Source of the DNA: Phormidesmis priestleyi BC1401
Lineage (GTDB): Bacteria > Cyanobacteriota > Cyanobacteriia > Leptolyngbyales > Leptolyngbyaceae
Length of the DNA: 58,896 nt
Direction of reading: 5' to 3'
Assembly: GCF_001650195.1 (NCBI RefSeq)
Contig: NZ_LXYR01000031.1
Span: 1-58,896, forward strand
The notes beneath the pieces are model-generated. The model saw nothing but the letters and a program-made list of their open reading frames with translations. It was not told where the DNA came from and did not search any database. The position numbers were made by a program, and so were the translations under genes. Numbering within the stretch: the stretch's first letter is position 1; the number at the start of each line of letters is the position of its first letter. Below are positions 1 to 8,878 of the stretch, in pieces.

Positions 1-2
1 AA

Positions 3-89
3 ACCTCATCAATCTTCGATGGCACTGCTCAAAATCCTGATTGGTTAGGCGAGGAGCCAGAGCGAATTCAGCAGTTAATGTCAGCGTAA
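3..89 (+). CDS. 3' end of an unidentified gene (partial)
   Basis: An open frame runs in from the left edge and ends with TAA at 87-89. The readable tail includes NPDWLGEEPERIQQLMSA. It is too short to assign a family. The acidic, helix-forming C-terminus looks like real coding sequence, but this is inference only. The next gene is on the opposite strand and convergent to it. Confidence 0.3.
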   Translation, partial: TSSIFDGTAQNPDWLGEEPERIQQLMSA

Positions 90-192
90 AGCATGAGGGG
101 ATTGAGTTTAACTCAATTCCTGCAGGAACCTGGGCACTGTTGGCGGTCTGTCCTCAGCTTGCCCCTTTTGCCCTTTGTGTCGGCTCTAGCCC

Positions 193-1014
193 CTAATCAT
201 TCACGGATAGCATCAGCTGTGGGGTCGGGATGTGGTGATCCGCGCGAAGGGGGATGACCGCCGTCCCCACGGCAAAAAACTCAATCACATGGGCACCCCA
301 GGAATAGCGCCCCTCATGCAATTGGACGCCCACAATGCCTTCTGCTTTCAAGTGGATCGCCTCTGCCTGCATCCGTTCCATCGCGAGTTCGCGGGCATCG
401 TACAACCCCTGGGTGAAGTTAGTCATTTCCACATTTTTACCGATGTTCTTGAACCACTGCCCAAAGCCCTGGTAGGCGACATGGTAAACGCAATTGCCCA
501 TCACCATGCCAACGGGACGATAGCCCGCCCGGAGAAGCGTCCAGAAGTCTTGCCCGGAGAGGTCACTAGTGAACGGTTTGTTGTCCAGGGTGCGGTAGGA
601 AAGGTCAGGGTTGCGGGCACGCACTGCCGTTCCGATCGCCACAAATTCTGCCATGTTCGGTTCCCATTCCATGTGTTTGGCCGTCAACCGCACGCCCACA
701 ATGCCATCGGCACCGAGAGCATCCGCTTCTTCCTCCATGCGGCTCATTGCCAGTTCGCGCGCATGGTACATGGCTTGAGAAAGGACGGTCATTTCCATGT
801 TCTGGTTAATGCCTGCCCACTGATAGCCAATGTGATACATAGAGCAACCCACCACCATGCCCACTGGATCAAAGCCCGCTTCTTTGACCAACAAAAATTC
901 ATTGACGGTCAGGTCACTGGTAAACAGGCGATGGGCTTCATCTTTACCCCGCATCGCCAGCAGTCGTTCACGGGCATGGGCGGGAAGATCGGAGGGGAGG
1001 GAAGAGTTGGTCAT
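193..1014 (-). CDS. YbjQ-type (putative heavy-metal-binding) protein, two tandem domains
   Basis: 273 aa, with no signal peptide or membrane segment. Two homologous units of about 110 residues follow each other. Each begins with FTSDL, continues with a GM/VMG...Y block and ends with ARELAM...GADGIVGV or KAEGIVGV and an FxAxGTAV strand. This repeated ARELA...GIVGV pattern is typical of the YbjQ/DUF74-like family, whose members form oligomeric rings of unproven function. The gene lies 5 nt downstream of a paralogue of the same architecture (1020-1979), so the two probably form one transcript with the small ORF at 1983-2384. I infer the family from motifs; metal binding is only the family label and no clear metal site is seen. 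Confidence 0.7.
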   Translation of the reverse strand: MTNSSLPSDLPAHARERLLAMRGKDEAHRLFTSDLTVNEFLLVKEAGFDPVGMVVGCSMYHIGYQWAGINQNMEMTVLSQAMYHARELAMSRMEEEADALGADGIVGVRLTAKHMEWEPNMAEFVAIGTAVRARNPDLSYRTLDNKPFTSDLSGQDFWTLLRAGYRPVGMVMGNCVYHVAYQGFGQWFKNIGKNVEMTNFTQGLYDARELAMERMQAEAIHLKAEGIVGVQLHEGRYSWGAHVIEFFAVGTAVIPLRADHHIPTPQLMLSVND

Positions 1015-1019
1015 TTTGC

Positions 1020-1979
1020 TTAGCGTGCTGGTGGTTTGCTGACTTCAAGTTGGGAGACTTTGCCTTGGGCAAGGTCGTAATAGAGCAAGGGAGTTTGACG
1101 ATCGCCCGCTACAGGCTGCGGATCATGGATGATGGCGGTACCCATAGCCACAAAATGTGCCAGCAGGTCGTGATAGGTGGTTTTATTCAGTTCATATTCG
1201 ATATCTTCGATACCCATGTCAATGTGCATGCCAACGGCACCTTCACCCCCATGTTGACGGATATCGGCGGTGAGACGCTCGGTTGCCAGGTAACGGGCTA
1301 GCTGAAACCCCTGCGTGTATGGGGTAATTTCCTGGTTCTGGCTGCTGCCTCTGCCCAAAAAGCCGCCTCTGGTCAGGTTGCGGGTGTTCCAATCCGTGTG
1401 GACGTAGTAGGAACAGATGCCCAGCACCAACCCTCTGGGGTAGTAGCCTGCCTGATGCAACTGCCAGAACTCCTGTCCACTCAAGTCGCTGGTGAAGGGG
1501 TGGGGGTCAGGGTCCCGGTTGGGGATGCGGATGGCCGTGCCGATCGCGGTAAATTCCACCGTTTGGGCACTCCAGTCATAGGCTCCCATTTGCAGCCGCA
1601 CGCCAATCACGCCATGTGCACCCAGGAGCATGGCTTCCTGCTGGAGACGGGCGATCGCCAGTTCGCGGGCTGCCAACTGAGCCTGACTGAGGCTGGTGAG
1701 TTCTCCGGTAAAGGTGCGGTAGCTGTTGAAGTAGCCCCAAAAGCTGACTTTATAGAAAGCCGTTCCCATCACCAGCCCGAGCGGTTCATAGCCAGCTTCG
1801 CGGGTCAGCAGGTGTTCGTTGGAGGTGAGGTCGCTGGTAAAGAAGCGATCATCCCGCTGTCGTTGTTGCTCCAAGCGATGACGGGCACGGTAAGGAATTT
1901 GCCCCCGCTCTAGCGCTCTGTGGGTAGCTTCGTGCGCTTCTCGCCGACTTTTAGCCTCTGCCGATTCCCAAAACGCCAT
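1020..1979 (-). CDS. YbjQ-type protein, two tandem domains (paralogue of the next gene)
   Basis: 319 aa. Same design as the gene at 193-1014: two FTSDL-started units, each with ARELAIARL...GAHGVIGV or ARYLATERL...GEGAVGM and a FTAIGTAI or FVAMGTAI strand. An extra charged N-terminus of about 45 residues (basic, ESAEAKSRREAHEATHRAL) and a C-terminal tail distinguish it. It sits 3 nt from the 133-aa ORF upstream and 5 nt from its paralogue downstream, so a three-gene operon is likely. The paired paralogues suggest a tandem duplication followed by divergence. Function is not known. Confidence 0.7.
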   Translation of the reverse strand: MAFWESAEAKSRREAHEATHRALERGQIPYRARHRLEQQRQRDDRFFTSDLTSNEHLLTREAGYEPLGLVMGTAFYKVSFWGYFNSYRTFTGELTSLSQAQLAARELAIARLQQEAMLLGAHGVIGVRLQMGAYDWSAQTVEFTAIGTAIRIPNRDPDPHPFTSDLSGQEFWQLHQAGYYPRGLVLGICSYYVHTDWNTRNLTRGGFLGRGSSQNQEITPYTQGFQLARYLATERLTADIRQHGGEGAVGMHIDMGIEDIEYELNKTTYHDLLAHFVAMGTAIIHDPQPVAGDRQTPLLYYDLAQGKVSQLEVSKPPAR

Positions 1980-1982
1980 CGC

Positions 1983-2384
1983 TCAACCTCCCAGGACAAA
2001 TTTATCTAACGCCTGTCGGGTTTGGGCACTGCGCTCTGCCAGTTGCGCCAGTTGTTGGGCGATTTCTGTAGTCCATTGGTCAACAGACAGTTCTGTCGTC
2101 TTCAGTACCACTCCCCGCACCACTTTCAAGCTTTTAGCGGTCACGGAACCATGCTGTTCGCGAGTGATCTGGTAATGGTAGTCATCAAACCGCACCAAAA
2201 TTTCCTTGACTGGGTGGGTTTTGGTGAACAAACCACCCGATCTCGTCATGGTGGTTGCTTGCGGTAACGCTTGTGTCAATTTTTGGGACAGAAACTCCAG
2301 CAAATCGCTCGCTTCCTGACAATCCAGACGGAGGGCTGCTACTAAGACATCAACGTGCAAAGCGGGATCAAGGTCTTCAGTCAT
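1983..2384 (-). CDS. hypothetical 133-aa protein, first gene of the YbjQ-type operon
   Basis: 133 aa, starting ATG at 2384 and ending 3 nt before the start of the 319-aa YbjQ-type gene. The sequence is soluble and mixed alpha/beta. The N-terminal half has HVDVLVAALRLDCQEASDLLEFLSQKL and the C-terminus is helical (EIAQQLAQLAERSAQTRQAL). No family is recognised. Tight spacing to two YbjQ-type genes suggests a shared role. The promoter is expected in 2385-2450 but no clear boxes were found. Confidence 0.55.
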   Translation of the reverse strand: MTEDLDPALHVDVLVAALRLDCQEASDLLEFLSQKLTQALPQATTMTRSGGLFTKTHPVKEILVRFDDYHYQITREQHGSVTAKSLKVVRGVVLKTTELSVDQWTTEIAQQLAQLAERSAQTRQALDKFVLGG

Positions 2385-2529
2385 GCCAAACTTACCGGGT
2401 GACTCACTACCATTAAAGCACTGGGTTTTCCGACGGGTGGTATAGCGGGGAAAACCTTAATGTGTCTGTCAATCACTCGATTGAGACTTCACATCGTCGC
2501 CTGTGATCAAGCACAACGGTCTCAATCTG

Positions 2530-2880
2530 GACTAGGATCATGATTGGCGCACTGAATCGAATCTTCGGCTTTTGTTTGTGGCGTTAGCGTTCATCTTGGT
2601 CAATCTCTGGGTCTACTCAGATCTTGCGCCAATATCATCAACCCGATTTTCCGCCGTTAAGTAAGCTTCAAAACCCTGGTTTCTCGTCAAAAAAGTGGCT
2701 TGTTGAGAAAGGTGCAAGATCTGAGTCTATTTACTGTGGCATTTCGTGAGTTCTCCTAGACCCGGTGGGCGGCTTGTTTACCAGGCATTGCTGCCCCTCA
2801 AAACCCTGCTAGAGTTCTTGAGTCATGCGGTTGAACGACGATTTCCGGTCATCACAGCAATTTATCTCCCTGGCTCAGGC
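2530..2880 (+). pseudogene. decayed transposase remnant
   Basis: Fragments in different frames resemble the C-terminal part of an ISH3/IS4-like DDE transposase. Around 2572-2625 the plus strand reads LFVALAFILVNLWVYS, and around 2760-2860 a different frame reads LVYQALLPLKTLLEFLSH and then VERRFPVITAIY. Stops and frame changes separate them. Nothing else is visible in the 570-nt gap 2385-2957. The family call is tentative. Confidence 0.35.
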
Positions 2881-2957
2881 TGACTTTGCAATCTACTGAC
2901 CTTATCCAAATTAGGCGCTTAATGACCTCACGTTACCCTTTTTGAGCGCGATTGTGC

Positions 2958-4874
2958 TCAGTTGAGACCAGGAAGGCTATAGCCTAACTTTTTCAACGCG
3001 TTGCGGAACTTGGTTTCGGTCTCAAGGGGCACGACTAGATAACAGGCTTGTCCAGCGGTAATGGCTTTTGGTTGATCTGCCAGAAAACAAAACGCTTTGG
3101 TGCGAGAGTCATTGGCAATCAAGTTTGCCAGTGCCGTATCGCTACAGCGGATCAGTCGGGCAGAACCCAGATCTTGCAAGCTGGTAGTGCGGGTCTGCAA
3201 GTCGGCAAGAAACTGGGCTACAGGTTGTGGTAGGGCTTCGCTACTACTGGCGATGAGGAACGTTCGCAGTTCATCCACACTTCGTCCTTGCGCGATCGCA
3301 TCTAGCAACGTACCTGGATCTAATTGCCAGACAGCATCGGAACGGGGTTGCAAAAAATTATCAAGGAAAAGGCGATCGGCGCGAGTGAGTGGTTGCACCG
3401 CTACGATTTCAAGATTTGACAAAATGCGTAGAACTTGCTTTTGTGGCAGCGTTGCCGGAGTGTAGCGATCGCTCAAACCTAGAAAATATGTTCCCAACGA
3501 CGTGAGCCGAAAATAGGTTAGACCATCATACCGACTGAGCGATCTGCCGTAATAGTAATCCAGATCCCTACCTTTTTGAAAATTGAACACGCCATCATCA
3601 GGATGGATATAGGCTACATCCATCAAGCCCAGAGTAGCGGCATATTCAAACAAAAAGCATAGAATATAGCGTGCTTCTAAAACTAGAAAACTGGCATCAT
3701 AGAGCGATCCATACCCCTCCAACGTCAGGCTTTCAGGATTGCGGCTGACCTCAAATTCGTAACCCGCTGCGATTATGTAGCGAAAAAAGTCATTTAGAGC
3801 AATCCATCGCCCAGCAGGACAATCTTTGAGCGCTTCGACAATTTTACTGCGTCGCCCAGCAACAGCGGTCAAGCTACGTTTGCCTTTACCGGTTTGCCCT
3901 TTGATGCTGTCAATCCGTCGCAATTCATCCAGCAGTGTATTTTTCAGCCAGTGCTTCCAGATGGCTTGTAGCGTCTTTTCCGATGGCTCATTCAGGGCTT
4001 TCTGCCCTGCTTTTGTCAGGTTCAGCCGCTTGCCGCTCAATTCCACCAATTTGCCTGCCTGTAATAGCATCACCCAGGCAAAGGGCTTGATCGGTTCAAT
4101 GGGATGATCGTATTTCCAGCCTCCAGGTGATTGGGTTTCTGTCCACTCGCTGTAATAGTCTCCTGCTTCCAACACATCTGCGATCGCCGTCAACGTCGCG
4201 CCTGTCGGATGAAAGGTCTTATCGCTGATCGCAACTTTGCCCAAATCAACCAACCGTAAAACAGTTTGCAGGTCTCGCCGTGCGATCGCCTCCGTCTCCT
4301 GCGACAGCAACGGTAATTCAATAGCACGGTCGATCTGTTTGCGATTACTGGGGTCGTATTCCCGCTCAGTGCGAGAAAGCGTGGTCGGTAGGCTTTCAAT
4401 ACTTTGAATCCGCGTTGGTTCTGGCGGCGGTACAAACGCCTTCAGCTGTGCCTTCAAATCCTGAGGCATCGTGTAACTATAGAAAAATAATGCCAGGAGC
4501 GAAGGTTTGTAACTGTAGGAATAGCGATCGCCCGTTCCCCATTTGGGTTTCTCACCATACTTGCTCACAAAACGTGCTTCCTGGTAGCGACCGTCGGCAC
4601 CATACACAACTTCTGAGATTACGGCTTGCTGGAGGCGATCGCACTGTTGCCAAAGGCGTTTCAAGGATTCGCCCTGCAACTGCTGATGCACGTAGTCTAC
4701 TAATTCAGCCTTGCGCGTTGGAATTTTTCCCGCTGGCAATAGATTTGCCAACACTTTCAACTGATCTACCGTTTGGTGGGTGAGTGCCTCCAAGACGGTG
4801 GGAATGCGATCGGGTTGGGCATAGTATGGCATAACGAGCGATTCCTTCAAACTGTTCAGTGGCTCTGTTTTCAC
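2958..4874 (-). CDS. 638-aa protein with SAP-like N-terminus and helicase-associated-type C-terminal region
   Basis: Start ATG at 4874; an internal ATG 15 codons in (MPYYAQPDRIP) is an alternative start. Residues about 15-75 (VLEALTHQTVDQLKVLANLL...PTRKAELVDYVHQQL) look like a SAP-type DNA-binding motif. The last about 170 residues (LSNLEIVAVQPLTRADRLFLDNFLQP...GYSLPGLN) resemble the winged/helicase-C_3 region seen in XPB/Ssl2-like proteins and their stand-alone relatives. No Walker A or B motif is present, so it is not itself a helicase. The middle is helical and unrecognised. A nucleic-acid-binding role is inferred. Upstream is a gene-poor repeat region. Confidence 0.6.
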   Translation of the reverse strand: MKTEPLNSLKESLVMPYYAQPDRIPTVLEALTHQTVDQLKVLANLLPAGKIPTRKAELVDYVHQQLQGESLKRLWQQCDRLQQAVISEVVYGADGRYQEARFVSKYGEKPKWGTGDRYSYSYKPSLLALFFYSYTMPQDLKAQLKAFVPPPEPTRIQSIESLPTTLSRTEREYDPSNRKQIDRAIELPLLSQETEAIARRDLQTVLRLVDLGKVAISDKTFHPTGATLTAIADVLEAGDYYSEWTETQSPGGWKYDHPIEPIKPFAWVMLLQAGKLVELSGKRLNLTKAGQKALNEPSEKTLQAIWKHWLKNTLLDELRRIDSIKGQTGKGKRSLTAVAGRRSKIVEALKDCPAGRWIALNDFFRYIIAAGYEFEVSRNPESLTLEGYGSLYDASFLVLEARYILCFLFEYAATLGLMDVAYIHPDDGVFNFQKGRDLDYYYGRSLSRYDGLTYFRLTSLGTYFLGLSDRYTPATLPQKQVLRILSNLEIVAVQPLTRADRLFLDNFLQPRSDAVWQLDPGTLLDAIAQGRSVDELRTFLIASSSEALPQPVAQFLADLQTRTTSLQDLGSARLIRCSDTALANLIANDSRTKAFCFLADQPKAITAGQACYLVVPLETETKFRNALKKLGYSLPGLN

Positions 4875-4993
4875 ACCTGCGTCGACTCATTGCTTCTGTG
4901 GTTTGTGCGCCTGTCAGTTTGTCTACTTTGACTCAAAGTGCACCCACGCGAAAGCTGGTTCCATTGCAAAAAGGTATAGGATTACTGAACCAC

Positions 4994-5012
4994 TATGCAC
5001 TTTCAGTGCATA
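4994..5012. repeat. short perfect hairpin
   Basis: TATGCACT-TTC-AGTGCATA, an 8-bp perfect stem with a 3-nt loop, is followed at 5021-5033 by a second small hairpin (GGGCT-GAA-AGCCC). These lie in the 612-nt gene-free stretch 4875-5486. They could act as terminators or processing sites, but no U-run follows. The rest of that stretch holds the CTTAGGGAA repeats and the hairpin described below. Confidence 0.45.
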
Positions 5013-5263
5013 GGTTCCCAAGGGCTGAAAGCCCAAGCTACACGTAGAAGCGTTGCCTTCGGTTAGGCGGAGCCACCAGAGCGCCCCGTGCGGGTTTGAG
5101 CATTTGTTCTAGCGGTCGCGAAGCCTGAGAATAGCTGTCGTCTAATAAGTAAGGGCATCCAACTCTATCAAACGTCGAGCTGGGTTTGATAGAGACAACC
5201 CCTTTCCTGTAGCGATTGAAGGACTGACAGAGAAGCGCCGATAAACGCCCGGTGACTAAAATA

Positions 5264-5477
5264 CTTAGGGAATAGAAATGCGCTAATCCGTCCCAGTTTT
5301 CCCTAAGTCTCGAAATCCTGCTCCCTGTTTGGAAGCAGCGGTGTAGGTAGCTCCGCTACCTACACCGCGAAACTTAGGGAAAATTCTTCTCGTTTAACCG
5401 GGTAACTGTTCCCTAAGTAGACAACAACTGAAGCGACTGAAACACTTGTACCTTCAGCAATCTTCCCACTTAGGGAA
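5264..5477. repeat. five alternating copies of a 9-bp motif CTTAGGGAA
   Basis: CTTAGGGAA occurs on the plus strand at 5264-5272, 5373-5381 and 5469-5477, and inverted (TTCCCTAAG) at 5299-5307 and 5409-5417. Orientation alternates strictly. Each +/- pair can form a hairpin with a loop of about 26 nt. The array ends about 10 nt before the IS1634-type element. This may be an IS-associated repeat, an iteron-like array or a protein-binding cluster. Confidence 0.6.
5341..5365. terminator. strong hairpin, 11-bp perfect stem
   Basis: GTGTAGGTAGC-TCC-GCTACCTACAC is a perfect 11-bp stem with a 3-nt loop, lying between two oppositely oriented CTTAGGGAA copies. No U-tract follows, so a terminator role is only possible. 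It may instead be part of a structured mobile repeat. Confidence 0.4.
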
Positions 5478-5537
5478 TACTTACTCACGGTTCGCCCATT
5501 TTTGAGTGAGGTGGTCACATTGGGCTAAAGTCTATCA

Positions 5538-7353
5538 ATGAATAAGCCTGTAGCCGTTACGACTGAACGAGTTGATGATATCCCATTGCTCCTAGCACAG
5601 CTAAAACGAATGGGTGTTCAAGAACTGCTGGATGAGCACTTTCCGACGCATGGCAGTTGGCAAGGGCTGAGTTTAGGACAGGTTGCCGTAGTGTGGCTCA
5701 GTCACATTCTGTCGCAAGCCGACCATCGTCTCAATCAAGTTCAAGGCTGGGTAGAGCATCATCTTGAGACGGTTGGGGTGAGTTTAGGTCAAGACCTACG
5801 GGGACTGGATCTGAGTGATGATCGCTTAGAGAGTTTATTGAGATATCTGAGCAAAGATAGTTCCTGGAAAAGCTTTGAGGAAGCTTTAAGCCAGCGTCAA
5901 TTACAAGTCTACGACCTCAGTCCCAAGCGAGTCCGTCTGGATAGCACATCAGTCAGTAGTTTTTGGAATGCCAATGAAGAAGGACTATTTCAACGAGGTC
6001 ATAGCAAAGACCATCGACCTGACTTAGCTCAACTCAAACTGATGTTGGCAACCCTTGACCCATTAGGGTTACCGATTGCGAGTGAGATTGTAGCCGGAAA
6101 CTGTGCCGATGATCCGTTGTATGAACCCGCAGTGCATCAGGTCAGAGCCACGATTGGGATCAGGGGACTGCTGTATGTCGGAGACTGCAAAATGAGCAGT
6201 TTGAGTACCAGACATTTAATTCACTCAGGGGGCGATTATTATTTATGCCCGCTGTCCAAAACGCAGGTCAGTCCAGAAGATTTACAGCAGTATCTATTAC
6301 CCGTAAAGGAAGATCCGGTCAAACTGGAGGACGTGATCTATAACTATGCCGATGGAACAATGACGCTTATTGCTCAAGGGTTTGAGCAATTACATACTTG
6401 CAATTTCACAAAAGAAGGTGCCCCATCGACTTGGAAAGAACGACGCTTAGTCGTCTATTCCATCGCCCATGCCAAGGCGGAGAAAAAAGCTCTCCAAGCC
6501 CGTATCGACAAGACTCAAAAAGAGTTGGAAACTCTTAATCAACCTCGTCGAGGAAGGAAACTCTTTCCAGATCTCGATAGCTTTGTCCAAGGGGTTGAGA
6601 GGATTATCTCGAAGCACCGGGTTCAGTCTGTATTTCAATTGAAATTCCAAGAGCAAGTAGAGCAACAATCCCAACGCCGATATCGAGATAGATCTGCTCG
6701 GATGAATCAACAACTCCGCCGCAAGCGGACGGAGTATGAAACAGCCACTTCTTAGCACTTCTTACGCCCCAAGGGACGGGGAATCGACCCTTGATGAGAT
6801 TGAAAAACGACGATTTCAAGTGGACTTTGCGCTAGACATGACTGCGGTTGAGCAGCAAATGCAGGGATTGGGGTGGCGAGTCTATGCCACCAATCATCCT
6901 CAAACAGAATTGTCTCTCTCTGAGGCGGTCATTGTCTATCGACAGGAGTACTTGATTGAGCGAGGATTTGGACGACTCAAAGGACAACCCCTCTCGCTGC
7001 GACCAATGTTTCTCCAACGTGAAGACCATATTAAAGGGTTGATTCGGTTGCTTACAATCGGGCTGAGATTACTGACGCTAGTCGAGTTCCAGGTACGGCG
7101 CGCGATTGCCCTTGAAAAGATTGAGATAGCTGGGTTGTATGCGGGTAATCCCAAGCGTTCAACAGCCCATCCCACCACCGAAAGACTCCTATCTAGTTTC
7201 AAAGAAATCACATTGGTTCTCATTCACGTTAAAGAAGAAGTCTATGCAGATCTAACTGTTCTAAGTCCCCTACAGCAGAGGATTTTGCAGTTAATGAACT
7301 TGCCAATGGAGATCTATTCTCGCCTTGAACCTCAATCTGACGACCCACCTTGA
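5538..7353 (+). pseudogene. IS1634-type transposase, split by a 101-bp repeat
   Basis: The N-terminal part (5538-6755, 405 aa) shows the family's opening, MNKPVAVTTERVDDIPLLL, then the DDE-type core LDSTSVSSF and the GLLYVGDCKMSS strand. The C-terminal part (to 7353, other frame) carries RRFQVDFALDMTAVEQQM, GWRVYATN and VYRQEYLIERGFGRLKGQP, the conserved end of the same protein. Sequence 6704-6804 between the halves is the repeat found again at 48405-48505; it adds a stop (TAG at 6753-6755) and shifts the frame. Removing about 100 bp would nearly rejoin the halves. The protein is presumed inactive. Confidence 0.75.
6704..6804 (+). repeat. 101-bp dispersed palindrome-bearing repeat, copy 1
   Basis: This differs from 48405-48505 at only two positions over 101 bp, and a diverged inverted copy lies at 43492-43577. 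It contains two hairpins: CTCCGCCGC-AA-GCGG-A-CGGAG near 6714-6734, and GCCCC-AAGGGAC-GGGG near 6766-6782. Ends carrying hairpins and no obvious target duplication recall non-autonomous IS200/IS605-type (PATE-like) elements, or the 3' structured end of such elements. It sits inside the IS1634-type transposase. Confidence 0.7.
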
Positions 7354-7546
7354 AAATAAGCGAACCGCAAGATTGCAGAACTAGAATTGCCCCGGAGCTA
7401 CAGCGATGTTGCAACATTGGGGAATGGAAGCGAAGCTCTTTTCGATATCTTCGAGGGTATCGACTGCGGGTGGATACCGTTCCCGGTGGACTGGTTGAGA
7501 TCGAAGCGTTACCAAATGAATGAGAGTTTGGTATTTACGATCGCAG

Positions 7547-8365
7547 CTATTTCGCGTATCCCGTCTCTTTCAAAAACTTCCGCAGACTGCCGAAAAACTC
7601 AGATCGATCGCTTCCCTGATAAACGTTTTCCACCCGTTTCCACCCGTCTTCTTGCTGACCCAACAGATACTTATCTGCAAGATACGCCGCTAGAACTCCC
7701 TTTGTCGCATCTCCTCCTGATGTCGATCGTTCTTGATAGGTTTGCCACAGTCGATACGCATCGCCATAAATTTGCTTCGGATATTGCCGCGTCACATCGA
7801 CCATTGAACCATTCTCAAATCGCAGAATCATAACGGGAAAGGCTGAACCTGCATAACTTGTGAATGCGTAGGCGAAGCGATCATCGGCACTATAGAACTC
7901 CGTTTTGCCATTACCATCTAGATCCCGCAGTCGGTAGCCCAAGTTTCCCCAATTTGCGCGAGACTCAACGTATTGTTTTTGTTGCGGATTGTATTGATAG
8001 ATCAATGAATACGTGCAGCAATGTGCGCCACCCGTAAAGATATCTGTGATCACTTCAGGATTGTTATCGCCGTTGAGATCTTGAACAGTTAGACCGCCAC
8101 TGCCAGTAAAGAAAGCCAGCGGGCGATCGAATTCGGAAATTTTCAGCAGTTGATCAAAGATAGATCGTCTCGATCGTTGAATCTTCAGCCGTACATTTCT
8201 CGCTTGCGGAATTCCGTTTTCTAGAACTTTCTCGTACGACAGTTCAGCTTTCACATTTCCTTGCTGCGCTGTCGTTGTAAATTCTTCTGCCTGCGCGGGC
8301 GACACCGCAAACCCCAACATACCTAACCCAATTAAAGCGATCGTCTGTAAACTCATCATAAACAC
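7547..8365 (-). CDS. secreted VCBS/FG-GAP-like protein
   Basis: 272 aa. An N-terminal signal peptide (hydrophobic IALIGLGMLGFAVSPAQA, cleavage after AQA) indicates export. Two acidic calcium-loop-like motifs, LNGDNNPEVITDIF (about residue 97) and DLDGNGKTEFYSADD (about residue 150), are characteristic of FG-GAP/VCBS beta-propeller blades. A GGAHCCTYS block precedes the second one. The C-terminus is helical. Similar single-domain proteins occur in cyanobacteria without known function. It is convergent to the IS1634-type element; the stretch 7370-7546 shows no clear gene. Confidence 0.6.
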   Translation of the reverse strand: MFMMSLQTIALIGLGMLGFAVSPAQAEEFTTTAQQGNVKAELSYEKVLENGIPQARNVRLKIQRSRRSIFDQLLKISEFDRPLAFFTGSGGLTVQDLNGDNNPEVITDIFTGGAHCCTYSLIYQYNPQQKQYVESRANWGNLGYRLRDLDGNGKTEFYSADDRFAYAFTSYAGSAFPVMILRFENGSMVDVTRQYPKQIYGDAYRLWQTYQERSTSGGDATKGVLAAYLADKYLLGQQEDGWKRVENVYQGSDRSEFFGSLRKFLKETGYAK

Positions 8366-8425
8366 AAAATCTATTGCTGCAGTTAGCTACAGATCAAGAA
8401 TTGGGAATTACGAACTCTTCTCGTT

Positions 8426-8848
8426 TTGTGCGAAATTTCCAGTAGTTCGAGAACGCTAGATGGACAGGTTTCAACAATTGCACAAATCACAGCCTGGTTG
8501 TCGTTCGCAGCGAAAGAACTGGCGATCGGGTTGGCAGCGGCGAGAGTACGTCATCTTTTGGGAGGACAAGGAATTAACTTTGTCACCCGCCTCAACATTG
8601 AGATTGACAGAGCCACTGCTCAAGCTGAGAAATCTTTAGAAGTTCTTAATCACTATCTTTCTGCTCACCAGTGGCTCGTAGGAGATGCTCCAACGATCGC
8701 GGATATTGCTTGCTTTCCAGTGGTTGAGTTTGCCCACGAAGGGAAGATCAGCCTGAGTCCCTATTCGCATGTGCAAACCTGGGTTGATCACGTGAAACAA
8801 CTACCAGGCTATGTTCCGATGAAAGAACTGGCGGCACCTTCAGCTTAA
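8426..8848 (+). pseudogene. glutathione S-transferase, C-terminal domain only
   Basis: About 140 codons correspond to the helical C-terminal GST domain: a run of helices and the typical LSAHQWLVGDAPTIADIACF motif (N-capping box), then HVQTWVDHVKQLPGY. The N-terminal thioredoxin fold that binds glutathione is absent, and the first residues read as junk (MCEISSSS). The gene has therefore lost its 5' half and is probably non-functional. It lies 30 nt upstream of the flavin-binding gene, which may once have shared its operon. Confidence 0.65.
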
Positions 8849-8878
8849 TCTGTTCCTCTTGAATGGAGAGAAAGCATC

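Larger units (their letters stand above)
5487..7369 (+). mobile_element. IS1634-type insertion sequence, inactivated
   Basis: The transposase coding region 5538-7353 is bracketed by imperfect terminal inverted repeats. The left end has CACGGTTCGCCCATTTT near 5487. The right end, read on the minus strand, has GCGGTTCGCTTATTTTCAAG near 7369. Both are followed inward by an AGGTGG block. The element is about 1.9 kb, the usual size for IS1634-family elements. It carries a 101-bp repeat (6704-6804) that breaks the transposase. No target duplication was identified with confidence. Confidence 0.6.

Noticed and set aside
232-1023. Long plus-strand open frame opposite the YbjQ-type gene
   Set aside because: It is antisense to a clear repeated-domain protein. 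The composition (His/Phe-rich) and lack of motifs mark it as a shadow frame.
4190-4435. Arg-rich minus-strand frame inside the 638-aa gene
   Set aside because: It overlaps a long convincing gene in another frame and has no supporting motif.
6736-6810. CRISPR-like reading of the repeat ending GATGAGATTGAA
   Set aside because: Copies are single, far apart, and not separated by spacers. No cas genes are present.
7387-7833. 148-codon plus-strand frame after the IS1634-type element
   Set aside because: Most of it is antisense to the secreted VCBS-like gene. The unique part 7387-7546 has no recognisable motif.
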